A DNA stretch of 64,000 bases from a bacterium (GTDB lineage: Bacteria; Zhuqueibacterota; Zhuqueibacteria; Zhuqueibacterales; Zhuqueibacteraceae): positions 114,037 to 178,036 of the forward strand of contig JAKLJX010000012.1 of the NCBI GenBank assembly GCA_023150945.1, written 5' to 3'. The translations under genes were made by a program, and so were the position numbers. The notes under the pieces were generated by a model. It made no database searches, was not told the origin of the DNA, and saw only the letters and a program-made list of their open reading frames with translations. Positions 35,123-48,925 of this stretch are shown one piece after another. The first letter of the stretch is position 1. Each line of letters starts with the position of its first letter.

Positions 35123-36088
35123 TTATGGCTTCGGCTCCCGCCCCTCAGCGAGCTTCTCCGGTACCGTCATTGCGGCGCGCGGATGCGCCAGTTGATAAAC
35201 CCGCTGCAGCCGCTCGGCGGTCACGTGGGTGTAGATTTGCGTCGTGCTCAGGCTGGAATGGCCCAGCAATTCCTTCACCGCCATCAAGTCGGCGCCAGCA
35301 TCCAGCAGATGGGTTGCAAAGCTGTGACGCAACACGTGGGGATGCGCCTTGTCGCGGCCCGTCACCTGGGTGAGGTAATGCCGCACGGCGTTGTAAACCT
35401 GGCCGGCTGACATGCGCCGGCCGCGAAAATCGAGAAAGAGTGCCTCGCTGTCTTTGGGCTCAACCATGGCCTCGCGCACCCGCAGCCATTCCAGCAGCGC
35501 CAGCCGCAACGCGCGCCCCATCGGCACTACCCGTTCCCGGGCGCGCTTGCCGAGCACGCGGATCTGTTGATTGGCGAAATCAAGAGCAGTCACATTGAGA
35601 TCGACCAGTTCCTGGCGCCGCAGCCCGCTGCCATAGAACATCTCCAAAATCGCGCGGTCACGCACACCCTGCGGCGTCGCGATATTCGGCAGCCGCACAG
35701 CCTCGAGCAGCGTTTCCGCGGGCAACAAGCGGGGCAGGCGCCGGGGTTTTTTCAAGGAAACGAGATTGGCAGTGGGGTTGTGCGGCAGGGCACCTTCGCG
35801 CACCAGGAACCCGAAAAAGAGCCGCACACTCACCAGCTTGCGGTTGATGGTTGCGGGCGCCAGTCCGGCGGCGGAGAGCGCGCTCAGATATTGCCGCACG
35901 CCGGCCCGGCTGACCTCCACGCCGGCATTCATGCTGCTCAGAAACTCGCCGAATTGCCGCAAATCTTGCTCGCGGGTTTCCAGTGTGCGCGGCGCAGCAC
36001 GGCGCTCGGCACCCAGGTACAGCAGGAATCTCTCCAGCCAGCCGGCGAAGCTCTCAGCCGCCGGCGGCAGGCTCGAAGTAGTCTTCAT
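35123..36088 (-). CDS. Tyrosine recombinase XerC/XerD
   Basis: A 321-residue tyrosine recombinase. The N-terminal SAM-like domain binds core sites; the catalytic residues are Arg in GSGLRRQELVDL, Lys in the RVLGKRARE beta-hairpin, HVLRHSFATHLLD, LGHSSLSTTQIYTHV with Tyr at the end. Length and motifs fit chromosome-dimer-resolving Xer. The start at 36088 overlaps topA by 35 bases; an in-frame start at 36109 is possible. Which of XerC or XerD it is cannot be told by eye. Confidence 0.9.
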   Translation of the reverse strand: MKTTSSLPPAAESFAGWLERFLLYLGAERRAAPRTLETREQDLRQFGEFLSSMNAGVEVSRAGVRQYLSALSAAGLAPATINRKLVSVRLFFGFLVREGALPHNPTANLVSLKKPRRLPRLLPAETLLEAVRLPNIATPQGVRDRAILEMFYGSGLRRQELVDLNVTALDFANQQIRVLGKRARERVVPMGRALRLALLEWLRVREAMVEPKDSEALFLDFRGRRMSAGQVYNAVRHYLTQVTGRDKAHPHVLRHSFATHLLDAGADLMAVKELLGHSSLSTTQIYTHVTAERLQRVYQLAHPRAAMTVPEKLAEGREPKP

Positions 36089-38306
36089 CGGGAGCGGATT
36101 CCAGCTCATGTTTGCATTTGGGGCAGCGGATGTGCAGGCCTTTGGCCTGGGTGTAGCGCTCTTCGGTGTAGGGATTGCCGCATGCCGGACAGGGATTCTT
36201 CACCGGCTTGTTCCAGGTCACAAAGTCGCAATCCGGATAACGGCTGCAGCCATAAAACGTCCGGCCGCGCTTGGAACGGCGCTCGACCACCTGGCCGGTG
36301 CAGCCCTCTTTCGGGCACGCCATCCCGATGGGGTAGGGCTTTGCCGTCTTGCAGTCGGGGTAGCCACTGCAGGCAATGAAGCGGCCGTAGCGGCCGACTT
36401 TCACCACCATTTCCTTGCCGCAGTTTTCACAGGTTTCACCGGTGGCCACCTCCTGGCTGTCGAGCGGCCGGGTGAATTTGCAGTCCGGGTAGCCGCTGCA
36501 AGCCATGAAGCGTCCGTTGCGGCCCCAACGAATGATCAGGGGGCGCTCGCATTTGGGGCAGCTCTCCTCGGTGGTTTCCTGCAACTCGTCCTTGATGACG
36601 TCCTTGCGCTCCTCGGCGGCCATCACGGCGCGGCTGAAGGGCTGATAGAATTCCTGCACGACTTCCAGGAAATCTTTCTTGCCGGTTTCGATTTTGTCGA
36701 GCTCGTCTTCCATGAACGCGGTGAACTCGACGTTGAAGATTTTGGGGAATTGCCGAATCAGGATGCGGTTCACCGTGCGGCCCAGCTCCGTGGGCGCGAG
36801 CTGGCGGCCCTGTTTCTCGACGTATTTGCGCGCGGTGAGCGTGCTGATGATCATGGCATAGGTGCTCGGCCGACCGATGCCCAGAGCATCCAGTTCCTTG
36901 ATCAGGCTGCTTTCGCTGTAGCGCGCCGGCGGTTTGGTGAAATGCTGTTCCGGGTGCAGATCGAGCAAGGTCAGCAGCTCGCCCACGGTGAGTTCGGTGG
37001 GCACGTTTGAGTTCTCGCCGTTTTCGTCCTCTTCATCCTTGAAATCGTCGAAGGCCTGCAAGAAGCCGCGAAACACGATGATGGAGCCGGCGACGCGCAG
37101 CAGACAGCGGCCGGCAGTAATGTCGATCGAGGTTTGCTCGTAGACCGCGGCTTCCATCTGGCTGGCAATGAAACGCTGCCAGATCAATTCGTAAAGCCGG
37201 TACTGCTCGTCGGTCAGGTATTTTTTGATGGCCTTGGGCGCGTATTGCGTGGCAGTCGGGCGGATGGCTTCATGGGCGTCTTGCGCGCCGGCCTTGGCTT
37301 TGTATTTCGGCGGCGTCTTGGGTAGATATTCCAAACCATAATCGCGCGCGATCAGTTCGCGCGCGGCCTGCACCGCTTCGTCGGCCACGCGAATCGAGTC
37401 GGTTCGCATGTAGGTAATCAAACCGACGCTGCCTTCTTCGCCAAGCTCGATGCCTTCATACAGTTGCTGGGCGATCATCATGATGCGTTTGGCGGTGAAC
37501 CCCAGCCGCTTTGCGGCTTCCTGCTGCATGGTGCTGGTGGTGAAGGGCGGGGCTGGCTGCCGGCTGATTTTCTTCTTGCGCAGGTCGGCGACTTTGAATT
37601 CCTGCCCGCGCAGCTCGGCTGCGATGGCCTGGGCTTCGCTCTCACTGTGCAGCTCCGGCTTCTGGCCGTCGATCTTGACAAGATTGGCGAGAAATGGCGC
37701 AGTCTTCTTGCCCTTCAATTCCGCCGCGATCGTCCAGTATTCCTCCGGAACGAAATGGTCAATGGCATCTTCCCGCTCACAGATGAGGCGGAGTGCCACG
37801 GACTGCACCCGGCCCGCGCTCAGGCCGCGAAAAATCGTGCGCCACAGAATCGGGCTGACTTGATAGCCCACCAGCCGATCCACCACGCGCCGCGCCTTTT
37901 GCGCATCCACCAGGTTGTCATCGATCGGCAGCGGCGACCTCAGCGCTTCCTTCACCGCCCGTTCAGTGATCTCATTGAACCGTACGCGCAGCACGTTCTC
38001 ATTGCGCGCGGTGATTTCGTCGGCGAGGTGGCGCGCAATCGCCTCCCCCTCGCGATCAGGATCGGTTGCAATGAAGACTTTGTCCACGTCTCCGGCTGCT
38101 TTGCGCAGCTCGGTCAGGATCTTGCCCTTGCCCCGAATGGTGATGTATTCCGGTTCGAAACTATCCTCGACCGCCACCGCCAGGCGTTGTTTGGGCAAAT
38201 CTTTGATATGCCCGACCGACGATTTGACCGTATAGTCCTTGCCGAGAAACTTTCCAATGGTTTTGGTTTTTGCTACGGATTCTACAATGACTAATGCTTT
38301 TGCCAT
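36054..38306 (-). CDS. topA: DNA topoisomerase I (type IA)
   Basis: A 750-residue type IA topoisomerase. Toprim domain at the start (ALVIVESVAKTKTIGKFLG, ATDPDREGEAIA), catalytic Tyr in GLITYMRTDS (about residue 300), and four C-terminal four-cysteine zinc ribbons (CPKC, CENC, a CPKEGC variant and CPAC). It relaxes negative supercoils. smg lies upstream and xer overlaps downstream, the common smg-topA-xer order. Confidence 0.96.
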   Translation of the reverse strand: MAKALVIVESVAKTKTIGKFLGKDYTVKSSVGHIKDLPKQRLAVAVEDSFEPEYITIRGKGKILTELRKAAGDVDKVFIATDPDREGEAIARHLADEITARNENVLRVRFNEITERAVKEALRSPLPIDDNLVDAQKARRVVDRLVGYQVSPILWRTIFRGLSAGRVQSVALRLICEREDAIDHFVPEEYWTIAAELKGKKTAPFLANLVKIDGQKPELHSESEAQAIAAELRGQEFKVADLRKKKISRQPAPPFTTSTMQQEAAKRLGFTAKRIMMIAQQLYEGIELGEEGSVGLITYMRTDSIRVADEAVQAARELIARDYGLEYLPKTPPKYKAKAGAQDAHEAIRPTATQYAPKAIKKYLTDEQYRLYELIWQRFIASQMEAAVYEQTSIDITAGRCLLRVAGSIIVFRGFLQAFDDFKDEEDENGENSNVPTELTVGELLTLLDLHPEQHFTKPPARYSESSLIKELDALGIGRPSTYAMIISTLTARKYVEKQGRQLAPTELGRTVNRILIRQFPKIFNVEFTAFMEDELDKIETGKKDFLEVVQEFYQPFSRAVMAAEERKDVIKDELQETTEESCPKCERPLIIRWGRNGRFMACSGYPDCKFTRPLDSQEVATGETCENCGKEMVVKVGRYGRFIACSGYPDCKTAKPYPIGMACPKEGCTGQVVERRSKRGRTFYGCSRYPDCDFVTWNKPVKNPCPACGNPYTEERYTQAKGLHIRCPKCKHELESAPDEDYFEPAAGG

Positions 38307-38547
38307 GATGAACCTTGTTGCAGGCTGATTTGCGTTTGCAATGAAACAAAAGACCGCAACTCCCTCCGCCGGTCGAGAGTCGTGAGAAGACGACGGGCTC
38401 TGGGGTCAAAACAGAAGGGTGGCCACGGGTGTGTTTAACAGTGGCGAGCGCCAGCAAGCCGGCGACGAGACCACAGCGCTGCCGGTCGGCTGGGAGGAGT
38501 GCGGAACAGACGGGTTGGGCCAGCAGCCGCCGGCCCGATGATCACAA

Positions 38548-39015
38548 TCAATGAATGACCGACTTGTCTTCGAACCAAACCATCGCCTTGTCATGGGAAC
38601 CCTCCGCGTTGAACCAGTGACCTGCCACGAGGGTTTTGATGTCTGCCAGCGTAATCGTCGCGACGCCCGTCATCAAGGCCCGCTCGATGACGTGTTCGAT
38701 CTCGAGGTCGCTCAACAGCCGCAGTTGCTTGAGCTGCAGCAGATAACCGTAGGCTTCCGTGGAAATGATCGCGCGTTCGGCTTCGTGGAGAATGCGAACT
38801 GAGCCCGGGCGGGTTGAGCTGGCGGTATACAACAACTCTTCGGTTTCGCTGGGGTAGCGCTCGAACAACCAGGAGAAAGCAAAGCTGATTTCGGACTGCG
38901 AATATCCGCGCTGGAGGAGATCGCGGGAAATCAACTCGAGGCGCTCAGGATTGGACTTTTTGCCGCGGATTTCGGCCATAATATAGACCAAAATCTCAAC
39001 GACGCGTTCGTTCAT
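38548..39015 (-). CDS. smg: Smg family (DUF494) protein
   Basis: A 155-residue protein: MNERVVEILVYIMAEI, a middle helical segment with ERGYSQSEI-type FAFSWLFERYP, and a C-terminal half with LEIEHVIERALM and LVAGHWFN. DUF494/Smg proteins are usually encoded between dprA and topA; the same position is kept here, 241 bases before topA. The function is not established. Confidence 0.88.
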   Translation of the reverse strand: MNERVVEILVYIMAEIRGKKSNPERLELISRDLLQRGYSQSEISFAFSWLFERYPSETEELLYTASSTRPGSVRILHEAERAIISTEAYGYLLQLKQLRLLSDLEIEHVIERALMTGVATITLADIKTLVAGHWFNAEGSHDKAMVWFEDKSVIH

Positions 39016-39208
39016 GCGAATGTTCCTCCAGGTCCCCTCACTGCTCTTCCAAAAGTTGGCCGCAATCTAAGAAAAAAATCCCGAAAAGCAAGAGGTTTTA
39101 AGGTTTGTTAGCGAATATTAAACAGTTGACGCACAGCGCGGCGCCTCAATCCCGAAACCCCTCCCGGCACGAGCCCGCCTGCCGGCCACGGGCCCCGGAG
39201 TCCCCCTT

Positions 39209-42382
<3,174 letters not shown>

Positions 42383-42556
42383 GCCCTCTGACTCGCTGAT
42401 TCTGGCGTCCTAAACTCGCTTTTGCCTGCCATGGCAAAAGCATTCAATTGATAGTCCATGCCGGTGAGGAATGTTGTCCGCGGCGCCGGCAAAGCCGGCG
42501 GCAACCTTTCCACGCCCGCGCTGGTCTGCCGGTTTCACCGGGCCGGCGCCGGGGGG

Positions 42557-43036
42557 TCAATGGCCGGGGTCGCGCTTCGGGCCTTCGCTCAAGCCGCGCC
42601 CTTTTTTGCGCAGACGGCCGGCTTTGCGCAAATCGATCAAGACCGCATCGAGAATGCCGTTGACAAACCGCCCGCTCTTTTCCGTGCTGAATTTTTTGGC
42701 GATCTCGATCGCCTCGTCGATGGACACTTTGGGAGGGATGTCTTCGAAGTAGAGAAATTCGCAGATGGCCATGCGCAGAATGAGCTTGTCCAAAATCGCA
42801 ATGCGGTTGAACTCCCAATTCACCGCTTTTTGCTTGATGAGCTGGTCGAACTCATCCTTGCGCTCGACCGTCAGCCGGAACAAGTCCTCGGCAAAGGTCA
42901 ACACCGGTGCGGCTTCGGTCTTGCTCAAGATGACGTCGGCGACAATCGCAGCCGGCTCGTTTTCCGACAATTCATGCGCGTAACAGGCCTGCAACGTCAG
43001 CTCGCGCGCCCGGCGCCGATCACTCAAGGGTGACAT
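42557..43036 (-). CDS. nusB: Transcription antitermination factor NusB
   Basis: A 159-residue all-helical protein: SDRRRARELTLQACYAHELS, LRMAICEFLYFEDIPPKVSI, DEAIEIAKKFSTEKSGRFVNGILDAV. NusB binds boxA RNA with NusE (S10) and supports rRNA antitermination. The C-terminal 15 residues are a basic extension. Minus strand, upstream of secA. Confidence 0.94.
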   Translation of the reverse strand: MSPLSDRRRARELTLQACYAHELSENEPAAIVADVILSKTEAAPVLTFAEDLFRLTVERKDEFDQLIKQKAVNWEFNRIAILDKLILRMAICEFLYFEDIPPKVSIDEAIEIAKKFSTEKSGRFVNGILDAVLIDLRKAGRLRKKGRGLSEGPKRDPGH

Positions 43037-43143
43037 ACGAATGACAAAGAATGATATGACTGATCAACTTATCGGTACTGCTGTTTGCATGACAGTTTTT
43101 GCAACCGCCGCAATATAAGGAAGTCCGGATTCAGAGCAAACCA

Positions 43144-44283
43144 TTATTTCAGCAGGCTGCGCGCTATGACCAGCTTCTGAATCTCCGAGGTTCCTTCATA
43201 AATTTCGGTGATGCGCGCGTCGCGCATGAAGCGCTCGACGGGATAATCCTTCAGGTAGCCGGCACCGCCGTAGATTTGCACCGCCTGCACGCCGCATTGC
43301 ACCGCCACCTGCGCGGCATAGAGCTTGGCCTGCGCCGCTGCCGTGGAAAAATCCCGGCCTTCGTCTTTGATGGTGGCGGCGCGATACACCAGCAGACGCG
43401 CCGCTTCCACCGCGGTGGCCATGTCCGCCAGCATGAATTGAATCGCCTGGAAATCCGCCAGCGGCCGGCCGAACTGCACGCGCTCCTTGGCGTATTTCAC
43501 CGCGGCCTCCAGGGCGGCTTGGGCAATCCCCACGGCCTGTGCGGCAATGCCGATGCGGCCGCAATCCAGAATCGTCATGGCGATGCGGAAGCCCTGACGC
43601 TCTGCGCCGATGAGATTTTCCGCCGGCACCTTCACATTGTCGAAATTCAACATCGCGGTGTCGCTGCTGCGAATGCCGAGCTTCTTTTCCTTCTTGCCGA
43701 CGGAAAATCCCGGCCTCTCCTTCTCCACCACGAAAGCGCTGACGCCTTTGTGGCCGGCGGCCTTGTCCATGGTGGCAAAGACGATGAAGCGATCGGCATG
43801 GACACCGTTGGTGATGAAATTCTTGGTGCCGTTGATGAGGTAGTGGTCGCCCTGCCGTTCGGCGGTGGTTTGCAGATTGCCGGCGTCGCTGCCGGTGCCG
43901 GGTTCTGACAGGCAGTAGGCGCCGAGGCGTTCGCCCCGCGCCAGCGGGATCAGGTATTTCTGTTTCAGCGCCTCGCTGGCGAATTTTTCGAGGCCATAGC
44001 AAACCAGCGAGTTGTTGACCGACACCACCACGCCCGCCGAGGCATCGACGCGCGACAGTTCCTCGATGACGATCGCATACGAGACCATGTCGGCGCCCTG
44101 CCCGCCGTATTGCACCGGCGTCGTCATGCCCAGGTAGCCCAGCCGTCCCAGTTCCTTGATCTGGCGGTGCGGAAATTTCTCCTGGGCATCGCGTTCCGCC
44201 GCGTCCGGGGCGAGTTCCTGCTCGGCGAAGCGGCGAATCTCGTCGCGAATATGCTGGTGTTCATCCGTCAAATTGAAATCCAT
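43144..44283 (-). CDS. Acyl-CoA dehydrogenase (first)
   Basis: A 379-residue FAD acyl-CoA dehydrogenase. Motifs: YCLSEPGTGSDAGN, TNGVHADRFIVFA, LGIRSSDTAMLNFDNVKVPA, and IYEGTSEIQK near the C-terminus carrying the catalytic glutamate position. It oxidises an acyl-CoA to a trans-2-enoyl-CoA and passes electrons to ETF. It is the last gene of the metabolic island on this strand and follows hbd. Confidence 0.93.
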   Translation of the reverse strand: MDFNLTDEHQHIRDEIRRFAEQELAPDAAERDAQEKFPHRQIKELGRLGYLGMTTPVQYGGQGADMVSYAIVIEELSRVDASAGVVVSVNNSLVCYGLEKFASEALKQKYLIPLARGERLGAYCLSEPGTGSDAGNLQTTAERQGDHYLINGTKNFITNGVHADRFIVFATMDKAAGHKGVSAFVVEKERPGFSVGKKEKKLGIRSSDTAMLNFDNVKVPAENLIGAERQGFRIAMTILDCGRIGIAAQAVGIAQAALEAAVKYAKERVQFGRPLADFQAIQFMLADMATAVEAARLLVYRAATIKDEGRDFSTAAAQAKLYAAQVAVQCGVQAVQIYGGAGYLKDYPVERFMRDARITEIYEGTSEIQKLVIARSLLK

Positions 44284-44421
44284 TGTGCCGGCACTCCTCT
44301 CTCAAAGTGGTTGAATGATGTCTGGAGGGTGAATCGCATGCGCCGGCGGCGGCGCGCCGCTCGGCAGAATTCGCGGCCGCGGCACCTGCGTCGCAGCGCA
44401 AACCGGGCGCCCGCGGCCGCA

Positions 44422-45276
<855 letters not shown>

Positions 45277-45286
45277 GCGTTTTTCC

Positions 45287-45724
45287 TTATGACTCTGAGC
45301 TCTTCAATCTGCTCTCGTATACTTGCATACCGCCGCGTATCAGCCGGCGCAGTTCCGGGGATTTTTCACAACTTTCAATCACCGCTATCCCCTGGCCCGC
45401 GGACGCAACCAAGAGCGCGACGGTTGCCTGCGAATGGAATTCCTGAGAATGCAAATCGTAATCAGCCAGACGCCGGCGGTCATCGAGGCGATGCAACATT
45501 CGGTAGAGCTGCTGGCATTCGCTTACGCCGGCATTGTTGATTCTCCCCTGCAATTGACCATGTGCCTGCGGACCAACTGCCGTGTCAAATCCCAAACCCG
45601 AAAGCAATGCGACACACCGATGAAAGAGCGCATAGTAAGCACGGCTGGCAGCGGTGCGATAAGCCGCTTCTGACGACAGCTTGAGCAATTGCTGCGCGAT
45701 CTGCAGGAAGGCTTCGGCGTTCAC
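45287..45724 (-). CDS. HEPN domain protein (likely toxin or RNase)
   Basis: A 145-residue helical protein. The motif [11 protein letters not shown] (about residue 30) is the HEPN core R-x3-4-Y-A-x-F-H found in RNase-type toxins. GTG 45724 follows GGAGGG by a suitable gap; a start at 45751 overlapping the upstream gene is possible. It is adjacent to a second small gene upstream, making a two-gene module between hbd and the thiolase gene. No nucleotidyltransferase (MNT) motif is present in that partner, so it is not a plain HepT/MntA pair. Confidence 0.7.
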   Translation of the reverse strand: MNAEAFLQIAQQLLKLSSEAAYRTAASRAYYALFHRCVALLSGLGFDTAVGPQAHGQLQGRINNAGVSECQQLYRMLHRLDDRRRLADYDLHSQEFHSQATVALLVASAGQGIAVIESCEKSPELRRLIRGGMQVYESRLKSSES

Positions 45725-45726
45725 TC

Positions 45727-46029
45727 TCAAAGCCCTCCAACCGCCAGACAAATCCTGGCGCCCTTTTCAACCGGAACCTGACTGATCATCTCCCGGTCGA
45801 ATTTGTTCATCTGAGTCAGTACCTCGGCAACGGTTTCAGAACCCACGACTTCAATCGTAATCCAACTGTTGTTTTCAATCCCCGGATCAATAGCGTGCTC
45901 AAACCGGATCTTGCTGACGATGGGAAAACTCTCATACACCAATCGCACCGCCGTCTCCAAGTGTGGGAGCAATTCATTGGCAACGGCAAACTGCCAAACC
46001 TCACTCGGAACGTGGTGACCGCTGACCAC
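45727..46029 (-). CDS. Partner of the HEPN protein; N-terminus uncertain (probable frameshift)
   Basis: The unshifted frame gives 100 residues from GTG 46029 with no good ribosome site, but the reading frame stays open upstream to 46167 (GSSAADSAPATNRVTEPAA) with no ATG. A neighbouring frame has ATG 46187 (MTQQQPETLPPEK); one extra A in the A4 run at about 46150 would join the two into one protein. The body (EVWQFAVANELLPHLETAV) is not a family I recognise. I read it as the HEPN module's partner, either decayed or misassembled. Confidence 0.5.
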   Translation of the reverse strand: MVSGHHVPSEVWQFAVANELLPHLETAVRLVYESFPIVSKIRFEHAIDPGIENNSWITIEVVGSETVAEVLTQMNKFDREMISQVPVEKGARICLAVGGL

Positions 46030-46242
46030 ATGAGTAGGAGGCGCTGATAGCCTTGCGTTCAGAGGTTGTTGCTGAACCTGATCGGCGGCCGCCGGCTCGG
46101 TGACGCGATTCGTGGCAGGTGCTGAATCCGCAGCAGAGGAACCGGGTTCTTTTCCGGCGGCAACGTTTCAGGTTGCTGTTGGGTCATTTCTGAATTCACG
46201 GTATTCTCGCTGGCTGAACAATTCGAATGTGCACCTTCTTGA

Positions 46243-47436
46243 TCAACCGGCGTTTTCCACCAGCACCGCCGCCGCTTCGCCGCCGCCGATGCAAATCGCA
46301 GCCATGCCGTGCTTCTTTTTGTACTCTTGCAGCGCGTGAATCAAGGTGACGAGAATGCGGCAGCCGCTCGCGCCAATCGGATGGCCCAGGGCCACGGCGC
46401 CGCCGTGCACATTCAGTTTTTCCATGGGGAGGCCGAGTTGCTGTTGTGCCGCCAGCGCAACCACGGCAAAGGCCTCGTTAATCTCGAAGAGATCGATCTG
46501 ATCCAGCGTGAACCCCGATTTTTGGAGCAGTTTGGCAATCGCATCGATCGGGGCGGTCGTGAACCACTCTGGCTGCTTGGCCGCGGCGGTTTGACTGAGC
46601 AGCTTGGCCTGTGCCTTCACGCCCAGCTTGTCCGCCACTTCCCTGGCCATGACCACGACCGCGGCCGCGCCATCGTTTATTTTCGAGGCATTCGCCGCAG
46701 TAATGGTGCCCTCCTTGTCAAAGGCCGGGCGCAAGGCCGCCATTTTCTCGAAGTTGGCCTTCTGCGGTTCCTCATCCTCGCTGATCAAAATCGGATCGCC
46801 CTTCTTCTGCGGCAGGGGCACGCCCACGATTTCCTTCCGAAACAGACCATTTGCCTGCGCGGCTTGCGCGCGCCGGTAGCTCATCATCGCGAATTCATCT
46901 TGCTGGCCGCGCGGAATACTGCATTCGCGTGCGCACAATTCGGCGGCGTTGCCCATGTGAAAATTGTTGTAGACGTCCCACAAACCGTCTTTGATCATGC
47001 TGTCGATCAACTCGCCATGCCCCAGGCGGTAGCCCTCGCGCGCCTTGTTTAACAGATAGGGCGCGTTGGACATGCTTTCCATGCCGCCGGCGACGACCAC
47101 TTCGGCGTCGCCGACCATGATGGCCTGCGCGGCCAGCATCACGGCCTTCAATCCGGAGCCGCAAACCTTGTTGATGGTCATGCACGTTACCTCGACCGGC
47201 AAGCCGGCTTTGATCGCTGCTTGCCGCGCCGGCGCCTGACCCACGCCGGCAGGCAGCACGCAACCCATGATGACTTCATCGACCCGCCGCGGATCGATGC
47301 CCGCGCGCCGCACGGCTTCCTTCACCGCCAGCGCGCCCAACTCGGTGGCGGAAAACGGCGCCAACGCGCCCTGAAACGCACCGATCGGCGTGCGGCATGC
47401 ACCGGCAACTACGACTTCTCGAAATGGCGTTGGCAT
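46243..47436 (-). CDS. Acetyl-CoA C-acetyltransferase (thiolase)
   Basis: A 397-residue thiolase. Catalytic Cys in INKVCGSGLKAVMLA (about residue 90), NEAFA, GGAVALGHPIGASGCRI with catalytic His, and the C-terminal CIGGGEAAA. It cleaves or forms acetoacetyl-CoA or longer 3-ketoacyl-CoA. Start ATG 47436 (MPTPFREVVVAGACRTPIG) is the conserved N-terminus. It belongs with hbd and the acyl-CoA dehydrogenases. Confidence 0.95.
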   Translation of the reverse strand: MPTPFREVVVAGACRTPIGAFQGALAPFSATELGALAVKEAVRRAGIDPRRVDEVIMGCVLPAGVGQAPARQAAIKAGLPVEVTCMTINKVCGSGLKAVMLAAQAIMVGDAEVVVAGGMESMSNAPYLLNKAREGYRLGHGELIDSMIKDGLWDVYNNFHMGNAAELCARECSIPRGQQDEFAMMSYRRAQAAQANGLFRKEIVGVPLPQKKGDPILISEDEEPQKANFEKMAALRPAFDKEGTITAANASKINDGAAAVVVMAREVADKLGVKAQAKLLSQTAAAKQPEWFTTAPIDAIAKLLQKSGFTLDQIDLFEINEAFAVVALAAQQQLGLPMEKLNVHGGAVALGHPIGASGCRILVTLIHALQEYKKKHGMAAICIGGGEAAAVLVENAG

Positions 47437-47456
47437 GGCGAATTCTCCTTTTCAAA

Positions 47457-48302
47457 TCAAGATTCAAACACCACCGGCTCGATCTTCCAATTCCCCTCCT
47501 TCTGCTGCAGGAACCCCGCTTTGAGGTGCGCGCCGTGCTCGAAAATCAACAACCACTGTTCCTCGAAGGCCTGCTGCAATATCACCGGTTTCACTTGCAT
47601 TGTTTGCAGGGGAAACAGATCATAGCCCATCACATAGGGAGTTCTGAGATGGGAGTCCGTCGGTACCAAATCCGCGAGAAAACAAAGCGTGCGGCCGGCG
47701 GTTTTGATTTTGATAATGGCATGATCCTGCGTGTGCCCGCCGGTGACGATGCTTGCGATGCCGGGCAGAACCTCTCCGCTGCCGTCCAGGAATTGCAACA
47801 CCCCGTGCCGCTGCAACGGCACGAAGTTTTCCTGTAGATAGCTGGCGCGGCTGCGCGGATCGGGATTCATGCCGTATTCGTAGTTGCCGCGCTGGCAAAA
47901 ATATTGCGCATGCTGGAACGTCGGCTCCAAATCTCCGTGTGCATTGCGGCGCGTGCTCCAGCCGATGTGATCGAAATGCAGGTGTGAAAGAATGACGTGC
48001 GTGATATCTTCAGGCTTGAGGCCGTGGCCGGCAAGCTCATCCAACAGGGTATGCTCGCGCTGAATGGCGTAGATGCTGGCGAACTTCTCATCAAATTTAT
48101 CGCCGATGCCGCAATCAATGAGAATTTTCTCTTCGCCACGGAGAACGAGCAGCGAATTCAATCCCAGCAAAATGCGATTCTTCTCATCGGGCGGGTCGTG
48201 GCGCTCCCACAACACACGGGGCACCACGCCGAACATCGCGCCGCCGTCAAGGCGAAACGTGCCGTCGGAGAGCAGGAAGATGTCGATGTCACCGAATTTC
48301 AT
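47457..48302 (-). CDS. MBL-fold metallo-hydrolase
   Basis: A 281-residue metallo-beta-lactamase-fold protein. ILSHLHFDHIGW supplies the HxHxDH metal site, VTGGHTQDHAIIKI the third His, and IFEHGAHL a later ligand. Such proteins hydrolyse lactones, thioesters or phosphodiesters; the specific reaction is unknown. It overlaps the start of the next upstream gene by 4 bases (it begins at 48302; the neighbour ends at 48299). Confidence 0.87.
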   Translation of the reverse strand: MKFGDIDIFLLSDGTFRLDGGAMFGVVPRVLWERHDPPDEKNRILLGLNSLLVLRGEEKILIDCGIGDKFDEKFASIYAIQREHTLLDELAGHGLKPEDITHVILSHLHFDHIGWSTRRNAHGDLEPTFQHAQYFCQRGNYEYGMNPDPRSRASYLQENFVPLQRHGVLQFLDGSGEVLPGIASIVTGGHTQDHAIIKIKTAGRTLCFLADLVPTDSHLRTPYVMGYDLFPLQTMQVKPVILQQAFEEQWLLIFEHGAHLKAGFLQQKEGNWKIEPVVFES

Positions 48303-48925
48303 TCCGACCGTTCAATTGCAGACAATGGTGAGCGTCCGAACCATTCCACCAATGTCGATTTGAATTGCGAAAAGCTTGCATCTCTGCAATTCTTCAAAGT
48401 CACTGTCGCCGCCAAATTTGCATAGATTGCCGAGGATCGAGGCAGACGCGATTTTTTGAGTGCCTCTTCCATGGCTGCCTTTGGATCTTTGGGTTTCTGA
48501 TTCTCATCTCGTTCATATCTCGCAAGCATTTCCTTGAGCTGCTCTTCCGGCAGCCCCAAAGATCTTGAGACATGGGGAGAGTCTGCCCAAACCCAGATTT
48601 CCAACTCCGGGTCTATAACCACAATTTGATTTCTTCCAAGCCAGCCGGCTACGTCGAGGCGCTTTTGAACAATTTGCTGGATTCCCTGGACGGTTTCGGG
48701 TGAGCCGCATCCCTCCCGGTCAAAAATGACCAGGGCAAAACGATAAAGCCTGTGGAATGGTCGTAAGAAATCGTGGCATTTGCCAAAAACGCCGGCATCT
48801 CTTTCGGGATGCACTCTAATGTCGCAAGAAGGTTTATTGATGCCAAGCGAATTCTCGCGTGTCAGCAGTTGCCTGACCGCGGCTTCCATATTTTTGTCCG
48901 GCACGAGGACGATCAAATCTTTCAT
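48299..48925 (-). CDS. DUF4276/MAD4-like defence-associated protein
   Basis: A 208-residue protein. MKDLIVLVPDKNMEAAVRQLL, DIRVHPERDAG, ALVIFDREGCG and VVIDPELEIWVW are the pattern I associate with the methylation-associated defence protein MAD4 / DUF4276 class, a Toprim-like fold with acidic metal residues. The name is recalled, not searched. ATG 48925 overlaps the stop of the AAA ATPase gene (ATGA), so the two form one unit. It may be the nuclease or effector partner of the ATPase. Confidence 0.6.
   Translation of the reverse strand: MKDLIVLVPDKNMEAAVRQLLTRENSLGINKPSCDIRVHPERDAGVFGKCHDFLRPFHRLYRFALVIFDREGCGSPETVQGIQQIVQKRLDVAGWLGRNQIVVIDPELEIWVWADSPHVSRSLGLPEEQLKEMLARYERDENQKPKDPKAAMEEALKKSRLPRSSAIYANLAATVTLKNCRDASFSQFKSTLVEWFGRSPLSAIERSE

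Noticed and set aside
46140-46187. Programmed -1 frameshift in the HEPN partner
   Set aside because: No standard slippery heptamer in frame and no clear downstream hairpin or pseudoknot seen; a single-base deletion in an A run is a simpler reading.
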